Of a DNA stretch of 64,000 bases, positions 11,072 through 20,475 are shown piece by piece; the first letter of the stretch is position 1, and each line of letters begins with the position of its first letter. The notes beneath the pieces are model-generated. The model was not told the origin of the DNA and did not search any database. It saw only the letters and a list, made by a program, of their open reading frames with translations. The DNA is from Periplaneta americana. Its lineage: Eukaryota; Arthropoda; Insecta; Blattodea; Blattidae. The stretch spans positions 99,572,330 through 99,636,329 of the forward strand of contig NC_091131.1 of NCBI RefSeq assembly GCF_040183065.1, given 5' to 3'. Both the position numbers and the translations under genes were made by a program.

Positions 11072-11290
11072 TATATACATCTTGAATGATTTTAGCTGAC
11101 TGTATATGTATGTGTTTACGGTGTCCAATTGGTGACACACAACGTTTTCATCATTACTGTAAGTACGAATATTTCAAAACACAGACATGGTAACAACTGG
11201 TTTACACTTCAACTAAACACAGCACAAAACATTGTATCAACTGTTAAGTAAAGAATTAATTAGTTTGTTCTTCAAATAACATGTTGCAAC
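11072..11290. repeat. Right arm of the inverted duplication, part 2
   Basis: Continues the arm after the Tigger-like insertion: tacatcttgaatgattttag, tggtgacacacaacgtt, aactggtttacacttcaact. All are recognisable in inverted form at 9480-9690. Confidence 0.72.
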
Positions 11291-12199
11291 AGCGCTTTGC
11301 ACCTTGTAGAGGAGAAGGTGGTAATATGTGACAGTGATTTTCCACAGTCTCTAATTTGAAAACAACGAAGTTAAAAATGGAATTTGAGGTGATTCCTTAT
11401 AGGAATATCATTTCTCGTTATGTCTGCAAAGTCATAACATAATTATATCAAAGAATCAGGTGTTAGGTTTTAGAAAGTGTTCATGTCGCATAATTGGACT
11501 TTCAGAAAATAAAGTTGCAATAAGGGACAAACAGCCTGCGTAAATTATAAAAAAATAAGCCTGGAATTACATACAATGCTTAAGACATAAACACTGCTAA
11601 CACATTAGACACAGAATTCATATGGAAGTCATTGTCTTCATAGTTTTCCATAGGTGAAAGCCCTAGTTTTATCATCAACACCTTTCATGCACGTTTATCA
11701 GTAACTTATATACAGGGACATCATTTTATTTTTACTTCAATTTTTATTGTACCTGAGTTTTTGAATGTACTTCACTCCCACCCCTTCTACTAATGACGTT
11801 CCAACTGTCCTGCACACAGAACCAAGACCGCAGCGAGTTAGTGAGTATAGTATGTTTCAGAAATATGTTCGCGTTTTCCAGTGACGAAAGAGCTTTCAAT
11901 ATTGAATCATATTTTCGCACAGGTACTGTCGTCCGTTTGCCTACGTCGCATCCCGATTTCCCCCACTTGCTTCTGCTCACCCCTCTGTAAGGGCTGGTGG
12001 CTGGGCTGTCTTAGATCTTTTCTGAAAACAATAATTTTTGTTAGGAATTGGACGTCTACTTAATATTATACAACTGTTTAAAATAACTTAAATAAAAGGG
12101 CCTTGTTGAGTAATTAACTATCACGTGATTTTCCCCCTTTCTACGATCCTGCAACATAACCACTTGGAGGACAGTAGATAACATGTCTAAATAATTTTA
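11291..12199. other. No gene seen
   Basis: Short frames only, for example 11744-11990 on both strands, without recognisable features. Confidence 0.45.
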
Positions 12200-12417
12200 T
12201 CTGTGCGGGTCGGGCAGAAGTGAAGATTGAATTTACAGTACGTAAGATACACTTTTATAGAGTAGGTACAGAATTATTTCAACATGAGTTACTAGTACGG
12301 AGAACGAAACAGGTAGTAATTGGAATTAGACACAATAGTCTATCGTGCGATAATATGCACAAAAGAATTGAAGCCTGTATCGAAATGAACGGCCACCATT
12401 TTCAAAAATGTGTTTAA
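12200..12417 (+). pseudogene. Transposase C-terminal relic (Tc1/mariner-like, DUF4817-associated family)
   Basis: The frame at 12220-12417 ends RIEACIEMNGHHFQKCV then a stop. Insect transposases of the DUF4817-associated Tc1/mariner-like group end RRxxxCIxxNGGHFEHLL, and the same ending is seen here at 15890-15957 and 31057-31125. Upstream residues (FQHELLVRRTKQVVI) fit the region before that tail only loosely. No catalytic part is present. Dead fragment. Confidence 0.55.
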
Positions 12418-13658
12418 ATATCCATATTATGATTATTTTTCAATTTAACTTAATTCTCTATATTGTACCTAATGTACTGTAGACAGTATAATATACACTG
12501 CATAATGAATACATTCGCATGAATAGCTCAGTTCGTGATTAAAAACACTTATTGTTAATACAGTACTGTATTTTGATTAAACAAAAACCTAATGAAAATT
12601 ATCAAACTCAAAATTGCGATATTTCCTAGTTTACGTAAATGGATGAACTACTTTTCTTCCCTCCTGTACCTAGTAAAGTGATTTGTTTGTATTTTACGCC
12701 AGTATCATCGAACTCCAGTCGTGGAAGCGGGCAGCAAACGATGTTTCCATTCTCGATCCGTTAATTCAAAGGTATAGCCAGGTTAATATTAAAAATATTA
12801 GTAAAAATAAAATGATGTCCCTGTACAAATTAGAAGGTTCTAAGACTAGTTTTGTCATAGTAATGCTGAAATATAGGCCAACCCTGTCCCATACCCATAA
12901 TATCACCACTCATACCCTAGCATAAATTTAATTAACAATGGCATTTGATTTTCATGATGCTGGGTAATTCAAATCTATACCTCTTACTTTTTTTACTCAT
13001 AAAGATAATATCTCTACCTTAATTTGTTACTATGTAACAGCAGAGAAAAGCACTCTCTGCAAAAACTTTTAACACTGGCGTAACGAACATGACCCCCTCT
13101 CATGCACAACTCTCACTTGATGGACTTACTGAATATCCTGCCCTACAACAACACGAAGGTTTCTACAATCTTCTTGAAACACCTTGTATAGCAGATTCTA
13201 TACTCGAATTTGTAGGGATATTAGGGTCACGAAGCATGCGTCTCAGATATTGTGGCACGAGGAGGTATTCAGAGCGTATTGTAGTTATTCCGTCAGTACC
13301 AAAAGCGCAGCTAATAATGGAACTTCACATGCACACTATTCGATGGGTTAGTGTGATTAATTGAACTTCATAGATGTCACCTGCGTAGTGTAAGATATAA
13401 CGGTCATCAATTACATTACAGTAGAGAGAACCGGAGGCAAATTACATGAATCAATGCTGTCGTTGAAAATTCCACACATTCTGCATTCAAAGACAGAGTT
13501 GGGCAAGACTTGCAAGACAACCGTCCACTGAACGTATTTTCCATGTAGGCCTACTAGTAAACGAACAGCAGGTGGCTTTTTACAAATACCGTTACCAAGT
13601 CAAACGAATTCCCTAAATGCATTGTCATTTTCATCACGATGTTCATCATCAATTGTTA
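12418..13658. other. No gene seen
   Basis: A 91-codon frame at 13089-13364 (plus) has no features I recognise. The remainder is AT-rich with short frames. Confidence 0.45.
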
Positions 13659-13663
13659 ACACC

Positions 13664-13727
<64 letters not shown>
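13659..13727. repeat. (CAC)n/(CAT)n compound microsatellite
   Basis: CAC units followed by about 16 CAT units. It directly precedes the SINE cluster at 13734. Confidence 0.97.
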
Positions 13728-13869
13728 ATACCTATTAGTGTGTTGGACATTGTGCCACTGTCACACATCTGTGACACAGTGCATGAGGATTGGCCACTAA
13801 AGGGAAACTAAGAGATGGAGCTTAAACTGAGAATACGATGAAAGAGTAATGGAACGGAGAAAAATTCTC

Positions 13870-13940
13870 TCCGGCGCCGGGATTTGAACCCGGGTTTTCA
13901 GCTCTACGTGCTGATGCTTTATCCACTAAGCCACACCGGA
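13870..13940 (-). repeat. tRNA-like head of SINE family D (left arm copy)
   Basis: The minus strand folds as a 71-nt cloverleaf. Acceptor TCCGGTG pairs with CGCCGGA, D stem GCTT with AAGC, anticodon stem TCAGC with GCTGA, and T stem CCGGG with CCCGG. The anticodon loop is ACGTAGA, giving GTA (tyrosine-like), but position 33 is C instead of the universal T. It is embedded in a repeat present five times. I read it as the pol III promoter head of a SINE. A functional tRNA gene is unlikely. Confidence 0.75.
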
Positions 13941-14150
13941 TACCACCCCGGCGTCGGACAGAATTGTCTCTGATTAAGTTCCAACTCTTGGGTTCCCTCT
14001 AGTGGCCGCCCTCTACACTATGTCATAGATATCTATGAACATAGGACCGAAGTCCACACATGTGCTGAGGTGCACTCGTATGAGTGACTAATTGGCCGGG
14101 ATCCGACGGAATAAGCGCCAGAGACAATTCTGTCCGACGCCGGGGTGGTA

Positions 14151-14221
14151 TCCGGTGTGGCTTAGTGGATAAAGCATCAGCACATAGAGCTGAAAACCCG
14201 GGTTCAAATCCCGGCGCCGGA
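14151..14221 (+). repeat. tRNA-like head of SINE family D (right arm copy)
   Basis: Same cloverleaf as the 13870-13940 copy, with one base change in the anticodon loop (ACATAGA). The A box lies in tggcttagtggata and the B box in gggttcaaatccc. Followed by the family-wide gagagaatttttctccg. Confidence 0.75.
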
Positions 14222-14358
14222 GAGAATTTTTCTCCGTTTCATTACTCTTTCATCGTACGATAACGCAGAATATCTGCATGGAAATATCATATGTATTTCG
14301 GTACATTAAAATAATATATATTAAACTGCGAGGATTCAATCCAGCATCGGGATTGGAA

Positions 14359-14458
14359 TCCCGTGTGGCTCAGTGGATAGAGCGTCACACGTAGAGCTTA
14401 AAACCCGGGTACGAAACCCGGTTGCGGAAAGAATTTTTCTCTTCTCCATCGATCCTTC
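14359..14458 (+). repeat. SINE family D copy 3, interrupted by a family B SINE
   Basis: Head from 14359 (gtgtggctcagtggatagag), with a degraded anticodon arm and B box. The tail stops at tcgatccttc and resumes at 14703 with ttatgataacgcagaattcc, which matches the tail of copy 2 (acgataacgcagaatatctg). This shows that the SINE at 14459-14692 inserted into it. Confidence 0.75.
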
Positions 14459-14692
14459 AGTCGACCTGTTTGGCGAGTTGGTATAGCGCTGGCCTTCTAT
14501 GCCCAAGGTTGCGGGTTCGATCCCGGGCCAGGTCGATGGCATTTAAGTGTGCTTAAATGCGACAGGCTCATGTCAGTAGATTTACTGGCATGTAAAAGAA
14601 CTCCTGCGGGACAAAATTCCGGCACTTTCGGCGACGCTGATATAACCTCTGCAGTTGCGAGCGTCGTTAAATAAAACATAACATTTAATATT
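14459..14692 (+). repeat. tRNA-derived SINE, family B, nested, 10-bp TSD
   Basis: Starts agtcgacctgtttggcgagt and has the tRNA-like parts tggcgagttggtatagcgc and gcgggttcgatcccgggcc. The body includes gcatttaagtgtgcttaaat and the tail is gcgagcgtcgttaaataaaa. The direct repeat tcgatccttc at 14449-14458 and 14693-14702 fixes the borders. A minus-strand copy with a 15-bp TSD is at 46823-47043. Confidence 0.93.
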
Positions 14693-14987
14693 TCGATCCT
14701 TCTTATGATAACGCAGAATTCCTGCATGGAAAGATCATAATACGTACTTCGGTTCATCGCTATAATATGATATGAGTATATAATCACTTAGTGATTTAAG
14801 ACGGCGCTCATTTCGTCGGATTCCGGCCACTTATTCACTCGTAATGAGTTTACCTCTGCACATTAGTGTGTTGGACATTGTGCCACTGTCACACATTTGT
14901 GACACAGTGCATGAGGGTTGGCCACTAAAGGAAAACTAAACGGTTGAGCTTAAACTGAGAGGATTCAATCCAGCATCGGAGTTGTGA

Positions 14988-15100
14988 TCCGGTGTGGCTT
15001 AGTGGATAGAGCGTCAGCACATAGAGGAGAAAACCCGGGTACGAATCCCGGTGCCGGAGAGAATTTTTCTCCGCTCCACCAATCCTTCATCATGTACTAC
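14988..15100 (+). repeat. SINE family D copy 4
   Basis: Head at 14988-15058 (tccggtgtggcttagtggat, B box ggtacgaatcccgg), followed by gagagaatttttctccgctc. The leader module begins at 14862. The anticodon arm is partly broken (cacatagaggag). Confidence 0.78.
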
Positions 15101-15326
15101 ATTCTATTTGTACTTAGTATAAAACATTACAAAGTTTCCCGCCTGAAAACTAAGGTAGTCCTATTGTAGGAAATGTACTAATTTTTATATTAAATTTTTG
15201 CTTTCTTCACTGGTAAGGGGGGGAGGGAGTAACATCTGTGACACAGTGCATGAGGGTTGGCCACTAAAGGGAAACTAAACGGTTGAGTTTAAATTGAGAG
15301 GATTCAACCCGACATCGAAATTGGAA

Positions 15327-15425
15327 TCCGGTGCGGCTTAGTGGATAAAGCATCAGCACGTATAGCTGAAGACCCGGGTTCAAATCCCGGTGCCGGAGAG
15401 AATTTTTCTCCGTTCCACTCCTCTT
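15327..15425 (+). repeat. SINE family D copy 5
   Basis: Head at 15327-15397 with intact cloverleaf potential (loop acgtata) and B box gggttcaaatccc. The tail is gagagaatttttctccgttc. The leader module begins at 15232. Confidence 0.78.
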
Positions 15426-15654
15426 TCATGTAACTAAGATAATGTTCTGTTTTGTCTTTTGTCTCGTTTAAACATTTATAATGTTATTTATTTCAATTAT
15501 GTACTGTATGTTATTCAAAATTACGAAATCTTTCCAGGCCGACCAAATGCTATTTCGAGAATGACTCGAAGCGCACGAGAATGACGAGTCAAGACTCGAA
15601 AGACAAATGCAACTAACATAGCGAGCGAGAGCGGCAGTTAGTTTTGTTCATCTC

Positions 15655-16129
15655 TAGTTTCCACGGTAGATGGCACTGACGACATTCTCTCATAACTTGC
15701 AGTGTGCGTTTTGTGTGTTGCAGATAGTGTGATTTAAGCAACGTAGAAGCACAATGGTCCGGTATTCATTCCAGGAACAAGCCGAGATGGTGTTCGTGTA
15801 TGGCCAAGCAGGTGGAAACGGTCGAGAGACAGCACGGATGTACCGAGCCACGTACCCTGACAGACAGCATCACCCACAATACACATTTGGAGCCATGATG
15901 CGACGTGTGAACGTGTGCATTGCATCCCATGGAGGCCACTTTGAACATATGTTGTGACATGGATGGGATTCAGGCCATATACTGTGTGCCAGGGCTCTTT
16001 GATGTACTTTAGTGCCATCTATCGTGGAAACTATGCATTTCCAGACACAAGGTGATATGAAATTTTGTGCTCCATTTTCAGTTAGGAATGACCCCTTGAA
16101 GTTTGTCGGTGGACTTAAAACACACCCTG
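15655..16129 (+). mobile_element. Internally deleted DUF4817-type DNA transposon
   Basis: Subterminal inverted repeats (gtttccacggtagatggcac at 15657, complement near 16010-16033) enclose a small frame. The right end runs to ...cacaccctg followed by ta, the terminus CAGGGTG+TA shared with the elements at 30540-31242 and 37528-38228. The left terminus is missing or truncated. It is far shorter than an autonomous element would be. Confidence 0.65.
15754..15957 (+). CDS. 67-residue mini-transposase: N-terminal DUF4817-like HTH joined to C-terminal tail
   Basis: Residues 3-45 (YSFQEQAEMVFVYGQAGG, then ARMYRATYPDRQ and the TF at 44-45) match the DUF4817 helix-turn-helix pattern VYG..GNGReA...Y...yP.R..P...tF. 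Residues 48-67 (MMRRVNVCIASHGGHFEHML) match the C-terminal tail of the same transposases. The whole DDE catalytic core between them is gone, and the junction is in frame. The ATG at 15754 follows agcacaatgg. An intact frame here could encode a DNA-binding-only peptide. Expression is unknown, and an untranslated chance survival is as likely. Confidence 0.6.
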   Translation: MVRYSFQEQAEMVFVYGQAGGNGRETARMYRATYPDRQHHPQYTFGAMMRRVNVCIASHGGHFEHML

Positions 16130-16504
16130 TATAGATAGTGAATTCAGAAATCGTTAGTCAGTGAGTGGACGGTTGGGGGTTGGAAGGACAGGCACTGTAG
16201 CATGACAACAAAAACATACTTAGATTGTACACTCCAGCAAAATAATATTATGTTGGTGATTTACTTTATTTTTAAAACAAATTACCTAAATATTGAAATA
16301 TTTGATGTACAATGTAAACACTATATACAATATGAGGTGAAGAACATACCTGATACGCAATGTAGGCATAAAATATGCATATTATAGCCGATCTCTATTG
16401 ACACTAGAGTTTATTTTCATTTCCCTTTTCTTAGTTGATGTTTACAGCGTTACGATGAACCACAACAATAATTCTAAGAGTGACAAATGTCAGTTTTCTC
16501 CTCT
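16130..16504. other. No gene seen
   Basis: AT-rich DNA between two mobile elements. Nothing recognised. Confidence 0.45.
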
Positions 16505-17708
16505 TTTCTGTACTTACTTACTGGCTTTTAAGGAACCCGGAGGTTCATTGCCGCCCTCACATAAGCCCGCCATTGGTCCCTATCCTGAGCAAGATTAATC
16601 CAGTCTCTATCATCATATCCCACCTCCCTCAAATCCATTTTAATATTATCTTCCCACCTACGCCTCGGCTTCCCCAAAGGTCTTTTTCCCTCCGGTCTCC
16701 CAACTAACACTCTATATGCATTTCTGGATTCGCCCATACGTCTACATGCCCTGCCCATCTCAAACGTCTGGATTTTATGTTCCTAATTATGTCAGGTGAA
16801 GAATACAATGCGTGAAGCTCTCCGTTGTGTAACTTTCTCCATTCTCCTGTAACTTCATCCCTCTTAGCCCCAAATATTTTCCTAAGTACCTTATTCTCAA
16901 ACAGCCTTAACCTATGTACCTCTTTCAAAGTGAGAGTCCAAGTTTCACAACCATACAGAACAGCCGGTAATATAACTGTTTTATAAATTCTAACTTTCAG
17001 ATTTCTTGACAGAAGACTAGATGACAAAAGCTTCTCAACCGAATAATGACAGGCATTTCCCATATTTATTCTGCGTTTAATTTCCTCCCGAGTGTCATTT
17101 ATATTTGTTACTGTTGCTCCAAGATATTTGAATTTTTCAACCTCTTCGAAAGATAAATCTACAATTTTTATAGTTCCATTTCGTACAATATTCTGGTCAC
17201 GAGATATAATCATATACTTAGTCTTTTCGGGATTTACTTCCAACCCTATCGCTTTACTTGCTTCAACTAGAATTTCCGCGTTTTCCCTAATCGCTTGTGG
17301 ATTTTCTCCTAACATATTCACGTCATCCGCATAGACAAGAAGCTGATGTAACCCATTCAACTCCAAACCCTGTCTATTATCCTGAACTTTCCTAATGGAA
17401 TATTCTAGAGCGAAGTTAAAAAGTAAAGGTGATAGTGCATCTCCCTGCTTTAGCCCGCAGTGAATTGGAAAAGCATCAGATAGAAACTAGCCTATACGGA
17501 CTCTGCTGTAAGTTTCACTAAGATACATTTCAATTAATCGAAATAGTTTCTTGGGAATACCAAATTCAATAAGAATATTGTATAAAACGTCTCTCTTAAC
17601 CGAGTCATACGCCTTTTTGAAATCTATGAATAACTGATGTACTGTACCCTTATACTTCCCTCTTTTCTGTAAAACGATAAAATTTTTGTACTGCGAAAAA
17701 CTCCGCAC
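16505..17708 (-). mobile_element. 5'-truncated LINE (AAMNLRVP family)
   Basis: The minus strand carries the reverse transcriptase palm onward to the C-terminus, then ttaaaagccagtaagtaagt as its tail (16500-16525), a short TAAG-type microsatellite. The 5' junction is near 17708, and no TSD is visible. The family is very common in cockroach sequence as far as I remember. The clade (RTE-like or a relative) needs an RT tree. Confidence 0.88.
16528..17708 (-). pseudogene. LINE reverse transcriptase, one stop codon and one frameshift
   Basis: From 17708 the frame reads TVHQLFIDFKKAYDSVKRDV (RT motif with catalytic Asp), then FGIPKKLFRLIEMYLSETYS. An in-frame TAG at 17487-17489 stands where the family probably has Gln. 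It continues with [20 protein letters not shown] and [13 protein letters not shown], whose YADD catalytic pair is at 17322-17333. The thumb/C-terminal part [20 protein letters not shown] and [20 protein letters not shown] follows. A one-base deletion near 16756 shifts the frame in RRLRWAGHV, after which [20 protein letters not shown] to AAMNLRVP completes the protein. Only two lesions break about 390 residues, so the insertion is fairly young. The endonuclease domain is missing. Confidence 0.9.
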
Positions 17709-18196
17709 AACATCATGGTATATACGAATATTATTGATATTTATATTGATATATGTATGTGGCGTAATAAAATGCTCCGTTCATCCAAGTTCCCCAGCGG
17801 GTTATTACTGGTTGCGGAGGAAAAGAAACACCAGGTGCCAATTTCTTGAATTTTCGGAGTCTTGAAGGGGCCTTCAGAAACATTTTTTTTACAATTTCAT
17901 ATCAAACTACCCAACTCCAAAAGAAATCTCTCATCGCATCAGCTATCCTATAACAGCCATTAGCCAGACGTTAAATAGATGGTGTTGGGATACATAGTTT
18001 CAATAACTTTGCCGGCTTTCACCAATGGAGCCACGTCAGTTGCCAAAAGAAGCACATTGTCCTTCTTAATGCCAGCACAGACATGGAATGATTAAGGAGT
18101 TTTACAATAGCATCATGGTTGTAGTTTTCTAGTATTTCAGATGTTAAAGGAAGTTTTTCCCCAGATCTATCGGGTAATTTAATTTAGGATATTCCC

Positions 18197-18197
<1 letters not shown>
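17709..18197. other. No gene seen
   Basis: No recognisable coding or repeat sequence beyond short AT-rich words. Confidence 0.45.

Positions 18198-18246
<49 letters not shown>
18198..18246. repeat. (ATT)n microsatellite
   Basis: About 16 ATT units. Confidence 0.95.
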
Positions 18247-18252
<6 letters not shown>

Positions 18253-18506
18253 AGCATTATTATTAATTGTATTTTTAATTAATAAGTTTATTATTGTCAT
18301 TATTGAGTGTAATTAGTTACCACTGCCACCGGGTATATACCCATTGCAGTGTGAATACATACATACATAACATACATACATACATACATACATACATACA
18401 TACATACATACATACATACATACATACATACATACATACATACATACATACATACATACATACATACATACATACATACATACATACATACATACATACA
18501 TACATA
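18247..18506 (+). mobile_element. LINE 3' end with (ACAT)n tail
   Basis: The words attagttaccactgccaccg and ggtatatacccattgcagtg directly precede about 37 ACAT units (18355-18506). The same flank (gccactgccaccgggtgctt, cccacttgcagtttaaatac) precedes the (CATA)n tail of the LINE at 46659-47830, read on the minus strand. The microsatellite is therefore the tail of a LINE. Confidence 0.75.
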
Positions 18507-19291
18507 GGACGCTTACAATGACATTAAATTTGCCACACTTCTGCGAAAACATTCGGGAGATTCATCTACAGATATCCATATTTTGTTCTCTGCCACGACT
18601 TGCCTTATTGTGTGCAATGTACATGTACTTTCATATCTTATTTTTAAATATGCCATGCCTTAAAATAATGTCAGATGGGAATTTTCTAGAAGTATATTTC
18701 TCCACGAAAGCTTTGAAATGGGGACTTTACTGTATTGAAAAGGATAACAGCAGATACCACAATTTCGCAGAGATCAAGAAAAAAAATTGTGATTGTTTAT
18801 TCGAAATTGGTACAGAACACTAATGGTAACTCCTCTCTTTATTGTTCTGAAAGAAGTTTAAGATTGTACGCATGTTTTTTGCTGTTACAATGATCTCTTA
18901 TGAATTGACGTTTATTCCCTCGTATCTCAGTATCACCTAGCATACATATGATGGTGTGCCCATTAATTTTTAAATACTCCCCTCCAAATTCCGCAATAAA
19001 GAGATGTGTCTTACAGCCCTTTTCAGGTGGTCTTTTTATATCTGCAACATGAAGGGAAGCACATTCAATGCATATAATCTAAATTTATTATTATACTGTT
19101 ACTCTATTAAGTATGACATTAATAACGGAGCTAATTTATAAATAGATAATCGATTAATTTATTTTTTCTTAGTAACATCCATTTTAAATGCACTGTTTTT
19201 ATATGGGGAATGTTGCAGAACATGCTGCAGAAAAATGCAGGAGAGACATGCTGCAGAAAAATGTAAACTGGCTGTTACATTTCTCTGCCTG
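18507..19291. other. No gene seen
   Basis: A short direct repeat (acatgctgcagaaaaatg) occurs twice at 19218-19263. A 101-codon frame at 18518-18823 has no recognisable features. Confidence 0.45.
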
Positions 19292-19418
19292 CCTCGCACA
19301 AATCCGGACTACACGAGAGATAGTATGTGGTTTCTGTAACTACTAGACGCGAGGTCTGCGCACCTAGCAACTATAGAAACCAATCACAATCTCTTGTGTA
19401 GTCCGGATTTGTGCGAGG
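19292..19418. mobile_element. 127-bp palindromic MITE
   Basis: The ends cctcgcacaaatccggacta (left) and its complement (right) match over about 29 bp with one mismatch. Weaker pairing (ggtttctgtaactactag against ggtttctatagttgctag) continues to the centre. No clear TSD. Confidence 0.75.
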
Positions 19419-19518
19419 ATTTGAGCTAAGGCTCTACCACCAGCCAAACTAATGCTCTGGACGTAGTTAACATGAACCAGCGGTATTCTACTCGTTCGGG
19501 TATGAAGTTTCTAAGTCT

Positions 19519-19548
19519 GATTATTATTATTATCATCACCACCACCAC

Positions 19549-19600
<52 letters not shown>
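19519..19600. repeat. (ATT)n microsatellite with CAC interruption
   Basis: ATT units with an internal catcaccaccacca block. Confidence 0.95.
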
Positions 19601-19604
<4 letters not shown>

Positions 19605-20471
19605 TCATTTTTTCACTAAGTGACGTGTTTTAATGAATTGATTTCTGCAGTACTGAAGCTTGAGCAACACTCTTAAGGTTATCTACGAAACTAGGTGAAC
19701 ATCAGTCTCGTCCTTCCTACAATTTGGAATAAAGGGAGACGAATCCAGAAAATAATTTTGGAAGGTGTAAGAAGGTGGTACATTAAAATTTGTATTTAGT
19801 CAAACCTCATGTATATGTTACTTGTATATAGCATTATACTTGTTTCACACTTATACGTTATATTTTCAAGGCCCAAGCTTTCACCATTAAAATTTAGGTT
19901 AGTTCCAAGTTTTTAATTCATATTACGTTTATTTGTAATTTATATTCCTCTTTTTTCAGTCCCCACTTCTGAAATACTCTCAGAAACTACCTAATATCTT
20001 CTTCTGCGCGAACTTTTTATCAGTTCATACCACACAAATGCATCTTTCAAAAACAGGAAACTGTCCATCATAAAAGAATGAGATGGAAATTGAAGAACAA
20101 CTCTGAATCGTTTATCATATAACACTTCTAACACTCTTAGAATTGATTTGTTTTAATTGCTTGCTTATCGAAGAACAGAAAAAACGGTTATTTTGTATAA
20201 TAAAATTTCTGAAAAACTGTAATTTGTTGAAACAAAATTGAAAGGTTTTATGGGGTATTACTTCAGAAAATATGAACAGTCTTCTGTCAGAAAAAATCAT
20301 ATATACCAGTATTATTGATAACATTGTTCAGGAGTATTTCCTTGGAAGCAAAGGCGGCGGGCACGTAGGACTGTCGTCTCTACTGCCATTAGTGTCGACT
20401 GTCTGTACTGTCTCCTGCCAACCTGTGGGGCTTTATGGCCTATATTGAGGATGATTTTACTTTACTTGCTG
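19601..20471. other. No gene seen
   Basis: AT-rich DNA. The stretch 20345-20470 (ggcggcgggcacgtaggact ... ggatgattttactttacttg) is GC-richer than its surroundings and reads like a dispersed repeat. Only one copy is in the window, so I cannot classify it. Confidence 0.4.
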
Positions 20472-20475
20472 TTAA

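Larger units (their letters stand above)
13734..15425. repeat. Cluster of tRNA-like SINEs, family D, with duplicated 5' modules
   Basis: Five tRNA-like heads lie at 13870-13940 (minus) and at 14151-14221, 14359-14430, 14988-15058 and 15327-15397 (all plus). A leader module (ctgtgacacagtgcatgagg, then ttggccactaaaggg) precedes three of them, at 13734, 14862 and 15232. A second core (tggccgggatccgacggaat, near 14094) recurs inverted at about 14797-14870. All heads end in ccgg.gccggagagaatttttct. The block is a mix of tandem and inverted SINE copies, with one foreign SINE inserted at 14459-14692. Confidence 0.85.

Noticed and set aside
10926..11138. 70-codon minus-strand frame
   Set aside because: It crosses the end of the Tigger-like element and its flank, so it is a chance frame.
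14151..14221. Functional tRNA-Tyr gene
   Set aside because: The cloverleaf is complete but position 33 is C, the expected eukaryotic tRNA-Tyr intron is absent, and the sequence is one of five copies of a dispersed SINE head.
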